This document shows positions 1-9,072 of a stretch of 39,875 nt of DNA, piece after piece. Source of the DNA: Lachnospiraceae bacterium (GTDB taxonomy: Bacteria; Bacillota; Clostridia; Lachnospirales; Lachnospiraceae); contig JAQYAV010000003.1 in assembly GCA_029338675.1 (NCBI GenBank), positions 1 through 39,875 on the forward strand, read 5' to 3'. The notes beneath the pieces were generated by a model, which had not been told where the DNA came from, ran no database searches, and saw only the letters and a list, made by a program, of their open reading frames with translations. Every line of letters starts with the position of its first letter. Positions within the stretch are counted from its first letter, which is position 1. Position numbers and translations under genes: made by a program.

Positions 1-1
1 A

Positions 2-457
2 AAAAAATTACTTAACATTTTAAGTAATGAATTCGATACCCATTTATATACTTTGAGTGACGTTTCCATGTTACCTAATATACATAATCATGGTCCCGCT
101 GATACAGTTAATGTCATGCCCAAAGTATTCAACCTAAGTAAAATAAATTTAAATATTACTCTAAGAAGCATACAGTCTGGGGTTCCACAAAGAATTTATG
201 ACATACTTGGTTGTGGTGGCTTTTTGATTACAAACTACCAATCGGAAATCGCTGAATTATTTACACCTGATGAAGATCTTGTTATGTATGAAAGCCATCA
301 GGATTTAATTGACAAAGTGCGATATTATCTTGCTAATGAAGATGAGCGTCTTAGAATTGCAGCAAACGGATACAACAAGATTCACGAAAAACATACATAT
401 ACACAAAGATTATCTAATATGCTTTATATAATTGAGCAAATAAAAAATGCGAGCTAG
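2..457 (+). CDS. CgeB-like glycosyltransferase, C-terminal part (cut by window edge)
   Basis: The reading frame is open from base 2, so the gene begins upstream of the window; the TTG at 53 is only an internal codon. The visible ~151 residues match the C-terminal half of the complete glycosyltransferase at 3302-4504: both have FNLSKINLNITLRSI, then a G-G-F-L-(I/M)-T-N segment after a (Y/F)DI stretch, then a helical tail with NGYNK and HTY. This is the nucleotide-sugar-binding half of a GT-B enzyme of the CgeB / Glyco_trans_1_2 type. It probably transfers a sugar to a surface or flagellar acceptor, but donor and acceptor cannot be read. Its TAG stop (455-457) lies at the centre of the terminator palindrome shared with the convergent gene. 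Confidence 0.8.
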   Translation, partial: KKLLNILSNEFDTHLYTLSDVSMLPNIHNHGPADTVNVMPKVFNLSKINLNITLRSIQSGVPQRIYDILGCGGFLITNYQSEIAELFTPDEDLVMYESHQDLIDKVRYYLANEDERLRIAANGYNKIHEKHTYTQRLSNMLYIIEQIKNAS

Positions 458-469
458 CTCGCATTTTTT
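442..469. terminator. Bidirectional terminator between convergent genes
   Basis: A perfect palindrome (ATGCGAGCT followed by AGCTCGCAT, 447-464) is flanked by an A-run (442-446) and a T-run (465-470). It can act as an intrinsic terminator on both strands. The plus gene's TAG stop is at its centre and the minus gene's TAA stop (469-471) at its right edge. Confidence 0.85.
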
Positions 470-2079
470 TATATAGTACATAAATATGACTGGTTTTCAG
501 ATACAATTAATCGCGTATTTTTAAGTCCTACTACTTCTGTTGTATATGCTACTATACCCGCATCATGTAGACTCTCACATATAACCTCATTTGTTCTCTT
601 TTCTCCATTTCTTTCTGAATCATCCAGCATAATAACAAATTCATCGGCTAAACATTCAGGAAGTATTTCTGTTATGTCTACACGTGAGAACTCACTACTT
701 CCATTTGGTCCATCTATAAAAATGAAATCAAATTTTTTATCTCCAAATTTCTCTTTGAAATTCAAATAGTAATTTATTGGCGTCGAAGTATTCACTCTCC
801 TGCCACTATACAAGTCGTGCTTAACTTCTAAGCAAACCATTTTTGTCGCTGGCTTATTTCCATGCTTATTTAGAAAGAAATTAATCCATGATTGATTATG
901 TTCTACAACTGTATGATTAGCGTCAAAATGTTCCGCATATGCTCCGATTATTTTTGTTGATTGACCTAGCCCCATCTCTAATAAATTTTTTGGTCGGAAC
1001 TCATCAAGAACTCTATACAGAGCATATAGCCCCGGATAACCAATAGCTGCTCGTCCTGGTGATAACGAAGTATCCTCCAGCCATTCACTTCCAACAACTG
1101 TACTATTAAATACAGTTGCCCACATATTATCTAAAGAATAAGCTTGAATATTATGTACCCTATTCTCTATTTGCTTACAGATTTCCAATTGACTTCTATC
1201 AACTTTTCTGTCAGCAACTATATCAAAAAATTTTGATTCATCAACATAACATTCTTTTTCTATATATTCTATACCTGCTTCATCTAAAATATCTTTTAAA
1301 TACCCATTCATATTTTCATCAAGCATTATGCTGTTTAACCTGCATGAACTTAAAAAAGAAGAGCATATGTCAAAAGTTATACTGCAAAATCCGGAAAATA
1401 AAATAATTCCCGGTTTCATATTTCTCAAATTATACACCAAGTTTGATATTGCCTGTAAATCAGGCATAACATTACCATTTTGATAGTAATATAATTTTCT
1501 ATCTGAATATATGATTTCCGAAAAACCATTATTACCTTCATTATATTCAGAAAAATCCAATACATCCATATATTCAAGAGGTTTAAAATGTGTACTGTTA
1601 TCATTTATTATATATATTTTTTTATTGAAATTTTTCTGTAACTCTAATGCACAGTCCATAATACGCTTTGTAATTTTACTTTCTTTTGAATTGAACTTAC
1701 CGGTCAATATCACTATAGTATCTGAATCCACTTCATCTATAGGTTCCATCAAGCTATCAGGAATATGTTTTTTTATTTCCTCATATATGGAAGTATATGC
1801 CAAGTCAAGTATATCACTAAAATCAACTACACTATCAAGCAAGCTTTTTTTTGAAAATAACGCCCAATACATAGTCCATCTTTCACATAAATCAAGTTTA
1901 TTATTTATAGAGATATACGCCAAAATTTCAAATGCAATTGCTTTATTACTCAATGAAGTTTCGCTCTGTAAAACGTCCCAAGAAACTCCTGCCAAATCTT
2001 TTAGGTCATCAATTTCGATTTTGTCCATATTTTCTATATTATTTTGAAAATATATTAATATATCCATTTTTTTGTCCAT
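469..2079 (-). CDS. Protein with C-terminal class I SAM-methyltransferase-like domain
   Basis: 536 residues. The last ~190 look like a Rossmann methyltransferase: LLEMGLGQST (366-375, glycine-rich motif I), VVEH with acidic E393 (motif II), and FDFIFIDGP (450-458) followed by an LDD (485-487). The N-terminal ~300 residues are not recognised; TIVILTGKF near 121 and KKIYIIND near 153 have an alternating beta/alpha look that could be half of a GT-B fold, which is a guess. The ATG start has GAGGG 7 nt upstream. It lies 52 nt after the DUF616-domain gene on the same strand, so the two are probably one transcript. A likely role is methylating, or both glycosylating and methylating, a surface glycan. 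Substrate unknown. Confidence 0.6.
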   Translation of the reverse strand: MDKKMDILIYFQNNIENMDKIEIDDLKDLAGVSWDVLQSETSLSNKAIAFEILAYISINNKLDLCERWTMYWALFSKKSLLDSVVDFSDILDLAYTSIYEEIKKHIPDSLMEPIDEVDSDTIVILTGKFNSKESKITKRIMDCALELQKNFNKKIYIINDNSTHFKPLEYMDVLDFSEYNEGNNGFSEIIYSDRKLYYYQNGNVMPDLQAISNLVYNLRNMKPGIILFSGFCSITFDICSSFLSSCRLNSIMLDENMNGYLKDILDEAGIEYIEKECYVDESKFFDIVADRKVDRSQLEICKQIENRVHNIQAYSLDNMWATVFNSTVVGSEWLEDTSLSPGRAAIGYPGLYALYRVLDEFRPKNLLEMGLGQSTKIIGAYAEHFDANHTVVEHNQSWINFFLNKHGNKPATKMVCLEVKHDLYSGRRVNTSTPINYYLNFKEKFGDKKFDFIFIDGPNGSSEFSRVDITEILPECLADEFVIMLDDSERNGEKRTNEVICESLHDAGIVAYTTEVVGLKNTRLIVSENQSYLCTI

Positions 2080-2131
2080 CGTACAGCCCTCGCCCTAAAT
2101 AAATATTTATGTTTCCCAAGTAATACATATT

Positions 2132-3211
2132 CTATTTATGATTTTTATTATAAAGATAAATATTATCATATAAATTCAAATTACATAAATCATAAGAATA
2201 ATTATTCTTTTTACATATGTAATTAAAACTCAACTGATCTCTATTACTTTCATTCTTTATTTCTTCCCACCATTCTCTCATAACTATACGCAACTTTTCA
2301 TCGTGATGATTTCTTATCAAACACCCTGTATCAACCATTCCGTTATGCTCCGGATAGCCACTTTCACGTATTTTTTTTATTTGTTTCTCTATTTCAAATG
2401 GATCTCCTTTTTTCAAAGTTAAACATGCATTTGCTTCCTCATATACACAATCTCTTGCAAAGTGTGGAAATACCAACAATCCACTTCCACATGAATATGC
2501 ATCAATTAAACTTCTGGGATCAGATCTTATACAAAACTTACCGTCAAGCCAAATACTATAGTCATAGTCCTTAAGTAAGTCTAAAGCCAGACATTTACAT
2601 TTTCTGGCAAGCCTGACATTATCAAGACTCTCATCATTATCCAGGAGAACAGTGGTCCATACATCAGATTTATAATTAGGATCATCCGTAAAACATATAT
2701 AATCAAAATCATCAGACACATATTCCGGATTCCATATATCATCATATCCTCCTGTAACAGCTGTATATATTACCCCCTTACCGGTAAATTGATTTTTCCT
2801 TTTGTTTCCAAGCACATATTCTGAATACTTATTATGCACATATGCATCCATTTTCTGACATCGTAATATATAATCAGCAAATTCCTCACTAACTGCCTGC
2901 ACATTATCCGACGCCTGTTCATTTATATCTAATTCAGCAATACATTGAAGTTCGATGTTTCTTATTATAATTATTGCCATCGCCAAATTATTTCTTTCAA
3001 TTGCTAAATATAGCATAGCTATATTATTGTTTATTAACATATCAATAGAATCTTTTGATTTTTCACCCTCATTACATGCGAATGCAGCTCTCATAATTTT
3101 TAAAATATCATTAACCGGTATTTCCTGTATTGTCATAGTGCCCGTTTGCAAGCTCTCACTTGTTTTATTAAAGAATTCTGTGATTTTATTTTTTAGTACT
3201 GTATTCACCAT
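2132..3211 (-). CDS. DUF616 (TOD1/MUCI70-type) putative glycosyltransferase
   Basis: 359 residues. From about residue 147 the protein reads IYTAVTGGYDD, then YICFTDDP (171-178), YSIWLDGKF (218-226) and a tail with GMVDTGCLIRNH. This is the pattern of the DUF616 / TOD1-MUCI70 glycosyltransferase-like family, where the FTDD and WLDG segments resemble the acidic metal/nucleotide-sugar motifs of GT-A enzymes. Residues 1-140 are helical and unrecognised. Gene start: GGGAGGG a few nt before the ATG. It is divergent from the glycosyltransferase at 3302 and followed by the methyltransferase-domain gene. It probably acts in building a surface or flagellar glycan; the sugar is unknown. Confidence 0.7.
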   Translation of the reverse strand: MVNTVLKNKITEFFNKTSESLQTGTMTIQEIPVNDILKIMRAAFACNEGEKSKDSIDMLINNNIAMLYLAIERNNLAMAIIIIRNIELQCIAELDINEQASDNVQAVSEEFADYILRCQKMDAYVHNKYSEYVLGNKRKNQFTGKGVIYTAVTGGYDDIWNPEYVSDDFDYICFTDDPNYKSDVWTTVLLDNDESLDNVRLARKCKCLALDLLKDYDYSIWLDGKFCIRSDPRSLIDAYSCGSGLLVFPHFARDCVYEEANACLTLKKGDPFEIEKQIKKIRESGYPEHNGMVDTGCLIRNHHDEKLRIVMREWWEEIKNESNRDQLSFNYICKKNNYSYDLCNLNLYDNIYLYNKNHK

Positions 3212-3301
3212 ATCCCTCCCTTTAACTAAATCCGCACAATCTGTTGTGTTTGTTTTAGTAAGATGTTACACTAATTATATTATATATAAAGGACGTAAAA
3301 T

Positions 3302-4504
3302 ATGAAAGTATTATATTTAATTAATAAAGGACTAATGACACCGGATTTAGCTATATCCCTAATTTTATATGGCTTTGACGTAATAACAATCGAAAACTAC
3401 GAGTTCACCTATGATATTGAAGCTCCGGGTTGTCGGCAAAAAATCGAAGAATACATTGACAAGGATAATTATGACTTTGTTATCTCATATAATTTTATTC
3501 CTTCCGCTGCATATGTCTGTCAAAAACATAATCTTATTTATGTAAGTTGGATGTATGATGCTTTCTTTCCTATTTTATACACTAATTCTTTGTATTTTTC
3601 CTGTAACAGAATATTTGTATTTGACTCTAAAGAATATGCATACTTAAAAGGACTTGGAATTTCAAATGCATTTTATCTTCCACTTTGTGTTAACAACAAC
3701 AGACTTTCCGAGTTAATAATTTCTGATGAAGATGTTAGAAATTATAGATGCGATATTTCAATGGTTGGAAAGCTTTACTGTTCCGATGGTGTAAATGGAT
3801 ATAATCAAATCAAACCTCTTTTGGACTCAGATTTATCCTATGATATAGATGCTATTTTAAAATCTATTTCCTGTGACTGGTCTGATAACATCGATATCTT
3901 ATCTTCGTTTTCAACCATTGATTTCAATAAGATGCCTAAACTTATGTCCAACGAAGAGCCTCGTGATAAATTTATTTTACAAGACAATTTGTATTATCTA
4001 ATCACTTGTTTTTCCAGAGCACTGGCACAAATCGAGCGAACAAATATTATTAATTCTCTCGCTAACAACTTCAATACATGTATCTACACCTTTGAAAGGC
4101 CAGTTGGACTTTCTAACAAAGTTACAGTTCATGACGGTGTCGATTATATTACAACCATGCCAAAAATTTTTAACTTGAGTAAAATTAATCTAAACATTAC
4201 ATTGCGAAGTATTATTGCCGGAATTCCACTTCGAGTTTTTGATATAATGGGTGCAGGTGGTTTTTTAATGACAAACCACCAAAAGGATTTAGATAAATTT
4301 TTTCTAGATGGAATAGACTATGTTTCTTTCAATTCCATGGATGATTTAATGCAAAAAACTGATTACTACCTCTCACATGAATCAGAAAGAATACAAATTG
4401 CAATAAACGGCTATAACAAAACTTGTACATATCATACATATGAAAACAGATTGGATGAAATGTTAAACATTTTATTAAAAACGGGATTAGTTATAAAAGA
4501 CTAA
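3302..4504 (+). CDS. CgeB-like family 1 glycosyltransferase
   Basis: 400 residues, complete. The start ATG follows AAAGGA by 8 nt. The N-terminal half (MKVLYLINKGLMTPD..., VSWMYDAFFP, IFVFDSKEY) fits a DUF3880-type acceptor-side Rossmann domain. The C-terminal half (FNLSKINLNITLRSI, GAGGFLMTN, NGYNK) fits the Glyco_trans_1_2 domain of CgeB-like glycosyltransferases. It is a paralogue of the partial gene at the left edge, and the two flank an oppositely oriented pair. No signal peptide or membrane segment is evident, so it should act in the cytoplasm. Its stop overlaps the convergent neuA stop by 4 nt, inside a shared terminator hairpin. Donor and acceptor unknown; attachment of sugars to flagellin or a cell-surface polymer is plausible from the neighbourhood. 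Confidence 0.75.
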   Translation: MKVLYLINKGLMTPDLAISLILYGFDVITIENYEFTYDIEAPGCRQKIEEYIDKDNYDFVISYNFIPSAAYVCQKHNLIYVSWMYDAFFPILYTNSLYFSCNRIFVFDSKEYAYLKGLGISNAFYLPLCVNNNRLSELIISDEDVRNYRCDISMVGKLYCSDGVNGYNQIKPLLDSDLSYDIDAILKSISCDWSDNIDILSSFSTIDFNKMPKLMSNEEPRDKFILQDNLYYLITCFSRALAQIERTNIINSLANNFNTCIYTFERPVGLSNKVTVHDGVDYITTMPKIFNLSKINLNITLRSIIAGIPLRVFDIMGAGGFLMTNHQKDLDKFFLDGIDYVSFNSMDDLMQKTDYYLSHESERIQIAINGYNKTCTYHTYENRLDEMLNILLKTGLVIKD

Positions 4505-4513
4505 TCCCATTTT
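4483..4513. terminator. Bidirectional terminator overlapping two stop codons
   Basis: GGGATTAGT (4483-4491) and ACTAATCCC (4500-4508) form a perfect 9-bp stem with an 8-nt loop. A T-run follows on the plus side (4510-4513) and GTTTTT follows on the minus side. The stops of the glycosyltransferase (4502-4504) and neuA (4501-4503) both lie in the right arm. Confidence 0.85.
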
Positions 4514-5202
4514 AATATATTTGCATATACTTTTTCTGCTATCATAAAATCTAATTCAGTATCGATGTCAACTGATTTATCAGGTCTCATAATATACCCA
4601 AAGCACTTGTCTGCATAAAAATTATAATTATCATCCATTATTTTTTTTGCATCTACAATATAAATTGCCCCATTTTCTCTGTAATGTTTCTCCAAATCCT
4701 GCCTACGCACATTGTTATACGGTGATTGTGCAAATTCATCTAACATGCCATTTTCAGGCAATCTGAAACACCATTGAACCGGATGCTCTACTGATACGAT
4801 TGACACCACATTATTTACATAGCCTTCCCTAAGCTGTTCAAAGGCACGGACTATATCCACATCATCTCTAAGAGGCGATGTGGGCTGAAGCACTGTAACA
4901 TAATCAAACTCTTTGCCTAACTTCCTATATTCATTAAGAACCTCTCTTACAGTATCCCAGGTTCCAGCTCCATCACCAGCCGTTGCTTCCGAACGAAGGA
5001 ACGGAACCTTTGCTCCACATTCTTTAGCAATTTCTGCGTATCGATTTGAATCTGTAGATACCATGACTTCCTCAAAGCATTTTGAATCTAAGGCCGCTTT
5101 AATAGTATAGTACATCAACGGTTTTCCATTTAAGTTCTTTATATTTTTATCCGGCAAGCCTTTTGAACCACTTCTTGCAGGAATGATTGCAAGACACTTC
5201 AT
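4501..5202 (-). CDS. neuA: CMP-nonulosonate (sialate/legionaminate) cytidylyltransferase
   Basis: 233 residues from the ATG at 5202, which has AAAGGA 9 nt upstream; an in-frame TTG 18 nt further up lies against that Shine-Dalgarno and is rejected. The N-terminus AIIPARSGSKGLPDKNIK is the CTP-binding signature of NeuA/LegF/PseF enzymes, followed by VSTDS and TVLQPTSPLR. The enzyme activates a free nonulosonic acid with CTP to CMP-sugar, the donor for the glycosyltransferase step. It is the last gene of the operon, directly after neuC and neuB. With LegC- and PtmE-type genes in the same operon, legionaminic acid (LegF activity) is more likely than sialic acid; sequence alone does not settle this. 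Confidence 0.9.
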   Translation of the reverse strand: MKCLAIIPARSGSKGLPDKNIKNLNGKPLMYYTIKAALDSKCFEEVMVSTDSNRYAEIAKECGAKVPFLRSEATAGDGAGTWDTVREVLNEYRKLGKEFDYVTVLQPTSPLRDDVDIVRAFEQLREGYVNNVVSIVSVEHPVQWCFRLPENGMLDEFAQSPYNNVRRQDLEKHYRENGAIYIVDAKKIMDDNYNFYADKCFGYIMRPDKSVDIDTELDFMIAEKVYANILKWD

Positions 5203-5237
5203 ACTTATTTGTCCTTTCAATAACTTAACATTTCAAA

Positions 5238-6410
5238 CTAATATTCAAACTCAACATCATAAAATTTCTTTTTTAAATCAATCTTATTGTTATTCAAAAA
5301 GTCTTTGATTGTTTCCTTTATCAAATATGCAGTTTCCCCCTCACCATATGGGTTTTCTACATCATTACATATCTTTTTGAATTCATCCGTTTGAGAATAT
5401 TGAATAGCTTTTACTATATCCTCCTTTTTAGGATTACAATCAATAATACTCTTTGCCTTAAGCCTTCCACTTTGTCTATTACCAATATTAACTGTCGGTA
5501 TTTTTAATGATGGTGCTTCAATAATTCCACTAGATGAGTTCCCAACAATCCCTGAAGAATATTTCAGCAGACTCAGGTATCTCTTTATTCCTAACGATGC
5601 AAAGCAAACACAATTATCGTTTTTTTTCACGAAATCATCAATCATTTCATTAATTACTGAACCACCTATGTCAGCATTTGATTTAGTAAAAATAAACTTA
5701 TACTCCTTCAGCTCTTTTATTGCATTTAGCATTTCCATAGTCTGCTCTTCAACACTATTATGTTCAAGTGTAACCGGATGAAAAGTCACACTAAAATATG
5801 GTCTGCTCAAATCCATCCCTAAATCTTTTCCAAGCTCTTCTCTTGTTAACAAATTCATTTTCTTTATATTTTCAACACCTACATCTCCAAAATTAAACAC
5901 TCTATCCGGATGCTCTCCTAATTGAATCACGCGCTTTCTATATATTTCACATGATGTAAAATGTAAATAACTCATTTTAGTAACACAGTGTCTAATCACT
6001 TCATCTATTGCTCCTTCTGTAGCTTCCCCACCTGAAATATGGGCGATAGGAATACAAGCATTCATGGCTACTGTACATATGGGAAGTAATTCATATCTAT
6101 CGCCTAATACAACTAGCATATCCAGCTTATTACGTAAAAAAACATCTGAAAAAAGTATTGATGCCATGCCAATACTTTTACATATGCCACCAAAGTCATT
6201 TGATGCCATAAAAAAATCTACTTTCTCATCAATTTTATAGCCATCTTCAACAATCTCATTTATCGTATTACCATATGACTCAAGCAAATGTGTACCCGTT
6301 ACAATCAGAACCAATTCCAATTCGTTATCACAATTTATTTGTTCAATTGTATTTTTTAATAAACCATACTCAGCCCTTGTAGCTGTTACTACACCTACTC
6401 TCTTCATCAT
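5238..6410 (-). CDS. neuC: NeuC/LegG-type UDP/GDP-sugar 2-epimerase (hydrolysing)
   Basis: 390 residues, the usual length. VGVVTATRAEYGLLKNTI at the start, VLGDRYE with HISGGEATEGAIDE, and GNSSSGIIEAPSLKIPTVNIGNRQ near the C-terminus are family signatures. The enzyme inverts C2 and releases the nucleotide to give the ManNAc-like sugar used by NeuB; in legionaminic acid synthesis the substrate is a diacetamido-trideoxy hexose nucleotide (LegG). Two adjacent ATGs occur. GGAGG is 3 nt before the first and 6 nt before the second (6407), so the true protein may lack the first Met. It lies between neuB and neuA in the same operon. Confidence 0.88.
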   Translation of the reverse strand: MMKRVGVVTATRAEYGLLKNTIEQINCDNELELVLIVTGTHLLESYGNTINEIVEDGYKIDEKVDFFMASNDFGGICKSIGMASILFSDVFLRNKLDMLVVLGDRYELLPICTVAMNACIPIAHISGGEATEGAIDEVIRHCVTKMSYLHFTSCEIYRKRVIQLGEHPDRVFNFGDVGVENIKKMNLLTREELGKDLGMDLSRPYFSVTFHPVTLEHNSVEEQTMEMLNAIKELKEYKFIFTKSNADIGGSVINEMIDDFVKKNDNCVCFASLGIKRYLSLLKYSSGIVGNSSSGIIEAPSLKIPTVNIGNRQSGRLKAKSIIDCNPKKEDIVKAIQYSQTDEFKKICNDVENPYGEGETAYLIKETIKDFLNNNKIDLKKKFYDVEFEY

Positions 6411-6437
6411 CTTCCTCCGAATTTACTATATATAAGA

Positions 6438-7433
6438 CTATATTATTATGCCTTCTTCTACAGAAAAATCTCTAATCGCTTTACTGCCAACAACAATATC
6501 CCAATATTTTGCGCTTATACCGTCTTCACTTCTCTTTGTGCATATATCTTCTTCCGATATCACACATCCTGCCTGAATATTTCTTTTTGCAACTATCTTT
6601 TTTAATATTACTTTAGATATATTTTTTTCTGACCCCGAAGGATTCTTAACCCCGCTCCCTAATGCAGCTTCAACATTTCGTATAGCATCAACCATTCTCT
6701 TAAATTCTTCCGGTTCTGTACTTGCAAGATGATCAGGACCGTCCATATTTTTATCCAAAGTAAAATGCTTCTCTATTATCCTCGCTCCCATTGTTACTGC
6801 AGCAATGGGTATTTCTATTCCTATTGTATGATCTGAGTAACCAACTTGTAACCCAAAAGCCCTCTCCAAAGTTTGCATAGCATTCAGGTTAACTGTATCA
6901 TATGGACAAGGATAGTTAGTAGTACAATGCAAAATAGAAATGTCCTTCGCACCGCCCTCTCTTAATGCAGAAATAGACATTTCAACATCAGCAAGTGTAC
7001 TCATTCCGGTACTTAAAATAATAGGCAAACCTTTACTTCCCACATACCTCAAGTATGGTATATTTCCTATTTCTCCAGATCCAATTTTAATAAACGGAAT
7101 ACCCAATTCTACTAGAAAATCCAAACTATCCCGTTCGTCAGCGGTAGACGCAAAAATAATTCCAATCTCATCACAATACTGTTTTACCTGCTTAAATTCA
7201 TCAAACGTTAATTCAAGCTGTTTGAGCATATCAAACTGCGACTGACTCACTCCGGTATTTTCTGATTGGTATTCTGCCTGTTTTACCTCTCTTGTAATAA
7301 TTTGCTCTGTTATCCATGTCTGAAATTTTACAACATCAGCTCCGGCTTCTTTAGCTTCTAAACATAGTTTTTTTGCAATATTAACATCTCCATTGTGATT
7401 TACGCCCGCTTCTGCAATAATCAAGGTTTTCAT
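6438..7433 (-). CDS. neuB: N-acetylneuraminate/legionaminate synthase
   Basis: 331 residues. IIAEAGVNHNGD at the N-terminus, DVVKFQTW, STGMSTLADVE, HCTTNYPCP and GYSDHTIG are the barrel motifs of NeuB enzymes, which condense phosphoenolpyruvate with a ManNAc-type sugar. Residues from about 270 (IVAKRNIQAGCVISEED) form the antifreeze-like SAF domain of the family. The start ATG overlaps the TGA of the upstream methyltransferase (ATGA, 7430-7433) and has AGGGGAG upstream, so translation is probably coupled. In this operon it would make legionaminic acid or a relative (LegI). Confidence 0.92.
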   Translation of the reverse strand: MKTLIIAEAGVNHNGDVNIAKKLCLEAKEAGADVVKFQTWITEQIITREVKQAEYQSENTGVSQSQFDMLKQLELTFDEFKQVKQYCDEIGIIFASTADERDSLDFLVELGIPFIKIGSGEIGNIPYLRYVGSKGLPIILSTGMSTLADVEMSISALREGGAKDISILHCTTNYPCPYDTVNLNAMQTLERAFGLQVGYSDHTIGIEIPIAAVTMGARIIEKHFTLDKNMDGPDHLASTEPEEFKRMVDAIRNVEAALGSGVKNPSGSEKNISKVILKKIVAKRNIQAGCVISEEDICTKRSEDGISAKYWDIVVGSKAIRDFSVEEGIII

Positions 7434-8101
7434 CTTTTCTCCCCTGTAACTATGTACTTTCCTACCAAATCTCCATCATCTTCATAAACATGTTTGTTTA
7501 CTCTTATATTCTCGAAACCACATTCACTTAAAACAGTAATCAGTTCATCTTTCTCCCAAAAATGTCTAACACCTCGACCAACTAATCTTCCTTCCGTAAT
7601 ATCCTTAAATGTATTCTTTTCCAGCTCCACTCCTGTTCCAAATCCTTTGGTTTCTGTTGAAAACACGGCTGTAAACAATTTGCCTCCACTCTTCAATATT
7701 CTAAAACAATCTTTATACATCTCTTTGATATTTTCCATTATATTACATTCTATACAGAAATTATCTACTACGACATCAAAAAAAGAATCTTCATAATCAA
7801 CTTTTAATGCATCCATCACACGAAAATCTGCTCTTAATCCATCAGATAAAAGTAATTTTTCTGCATTTTTCACAGCACTTTCCGAGCCATCAAAAGCATA
7901 TGTATCAAACCCTTCCCGTGCAAAATACCATGTATTACTTCCTCCACCACAGCCAAAATCAAGAATTTTAACACTACTTCTTGGTTGTACCTTATAGTAA
8001 TTTCTAGCACAAAATCTTACTACATTTTCTGATGGATATTTTCCCCAACCATAATTGGCATGTATCTCTTCCCAAATATTATCAAAATCTTCCCTACTCA
8101 T
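7430..8101 (-). CDS. Class I SAM-dependent methyltransferase
   Basis: 223 residues from the ATG at 8101, which has GGAGG 7 nt upstream; the in-frame TTG one codon earlier lies inside that spacing and is not needed. VKILDFGCGGGSNTWYFA is motif I, DTYAFDGSE has the ribose-binding acid, and FDVVVDNFCIECN is motif IV. This is a Methyltransf_11-like small-molecule enzyme. It overlaps the ATP-grasp gene by 1 nt (TGATG) and neuB by 4 nt, so it is embedded in the nonulosonate operon and most likely methylates the sugar or an appended group. O- versus N-methylation cannot be told. Confidence 0.8.
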   Translation of the reverse strand: MSREDFDNIWEEIHANYGWGKYPSENVVRFCARNYYKVQPRSSVKILDFGCGGGSNTWYFAREGFDTYAFDGSESAVKNAEKLLLSDGLRADFRVMDALKVDYEDSFFDVVVDNFCIECNIMENIKEMYKDCFRILKSGGKLFTAVFSTETKGFGTGVELEKNTFKDITEGRLVGRGVRHFWEKDELITVLSECGFENIRVNKHVYEDDGDLVGKYIVTGEKR

Positions 8102-9069
8102 CAATTTACCTCCATAACATTTACATCAAAGTATTTCATCATATATATGTTTTCTCTATAATCACCAATATTAGGCTTGTTTTCTTTTTTGTTCATATTA
8201 TTGATTAACATAGCAGGAAAATTCACACCACACTCATAGGCATGCAAATATCCTCCTCCAAATCTTGGATTAACCTCCGAAATGTAGAACTTACCATCTT
8301 TTTCAAAAACATCTATATCATTTACCCCCTTCAAATTGAACTCACGTGCAAATTTCTTTATCATATCAAAAAGTGTTTCATTTTTATATGAAACGCTTTT
8401 ATCTGTTTCCCCAGCCCTCATTTTAAGTTTCTTTTTTGCAAAAATAGAAATTACTTCTCCCGAAATCAAATCTACAAACAAATCGACACCTATTTCCTGC
8501 CCATCAATATATTCTTGTATTATATAGTCCTGATTCATTTGACAATAATTTTTCAATTGATTTATATCGTTTATCTTGGCTACATTTGTACTACCACTAC
8601 CACATCTAGGTTTAGCAAACAAAGGAAACTGCAAATCCCCATTTTTAATTTCACTTATTACTTTATTATAATCTGTATACGATTTAATATAATCCATTCC
8701 CATGGACTTAACAAAATTAATTGTATTCATTTTGTCAAAGCAATCATGAACTACCTTATAATCTCCAATGTTTACCAATATTCCCTTTTCTTCATAATAT
8801 TGCTTTCGTTCTGCCAGTTTTTCAAGTTCCGGGTCTATCAAAGATATTATCATTCCAATATTATTTTTTTCACAGATATCATCTATCTTATCCCAATAAT
8901 CCGGGGTATCATATCTATCTGTAACATAATATTTATCCGCCTCGTAAATTGAAGGTGCTAAAAAATAACTATCTGTCGCAATAACCATAGCCTTTCCAGA
9001 TAATTCTTTTTTAAAATAACGTATTAATTTATTTCTTGTTCCTGAATTGAGGATTAATATATTTTTCAT
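8101..9069 (-). CDS. ATP-grasp ligase (CarB/PylC-like)
   Basis: 322 residues. A Rossmann-like N-terminal pre-grasp domain (ILILNSGTRNKL) is followed by the ATP-grasp fold: FPLFAKPRCGSGS with K153 for ATP phosphate binding, YIIQEYIDGQE (183-192), and the Mg-binding ISEVNPRFGGG (263-273). Such enzymes join a carboxylate to an amine or thiol through an acyl phosphate. The start has GGAGG 10 nt upstream and the gene is 3 nt from the decarboxylase gene. In this operon it could attach an amino acid or similar acyl unit to an amino group of the nonulosonic acid; that is inference. Other possibilities are carbamoyl-phosphate-like chemistry or activation of the sugar carboxylate. Confidence 0.75.
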   Translation of the reverse strand: MKNILILNSGTRNKLIRYFKKELSGKAMVIATDSYFLAPSIYEADKYYVTDRYDTPDYWDKIDDICEKNNIGMIISLIDPELEKLAERKQYYEEKGILVNIGDYKVVHDCFDKMNTINFVKSMGMDYIKSYTDYNKVISEIKNGDLQFPLFAKPRCGSGSTNVAKINDINQLKNYCQMNQDYIIQEYIDGQEIGVDLFVDLISGEVISIFAKKKLKMRAGETDKSVSYKNETLFDMIKKFAREFNLKGVNDIDVFEKDGKFYISEVNPRFGGGYLHAYECGVNFPAMLINNMNKKENKPNIGDYRENIYMMKYFDVNVMEVN

Positions 9070-9072
9070 TGC

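Noticed and set aside
1511-2047. 178-residue plus-strand ORF
   Set aside because: Shadow of the minus-strand methyltransferase-domain gene; low-complexity hydrophobic translation.
8515-8952. 145-residue plus-strand ORF
   Set aside because: It lies entirely within the ATP-grasp gene on the other strand and has no Shine-Dalgarno or recognisable motif.
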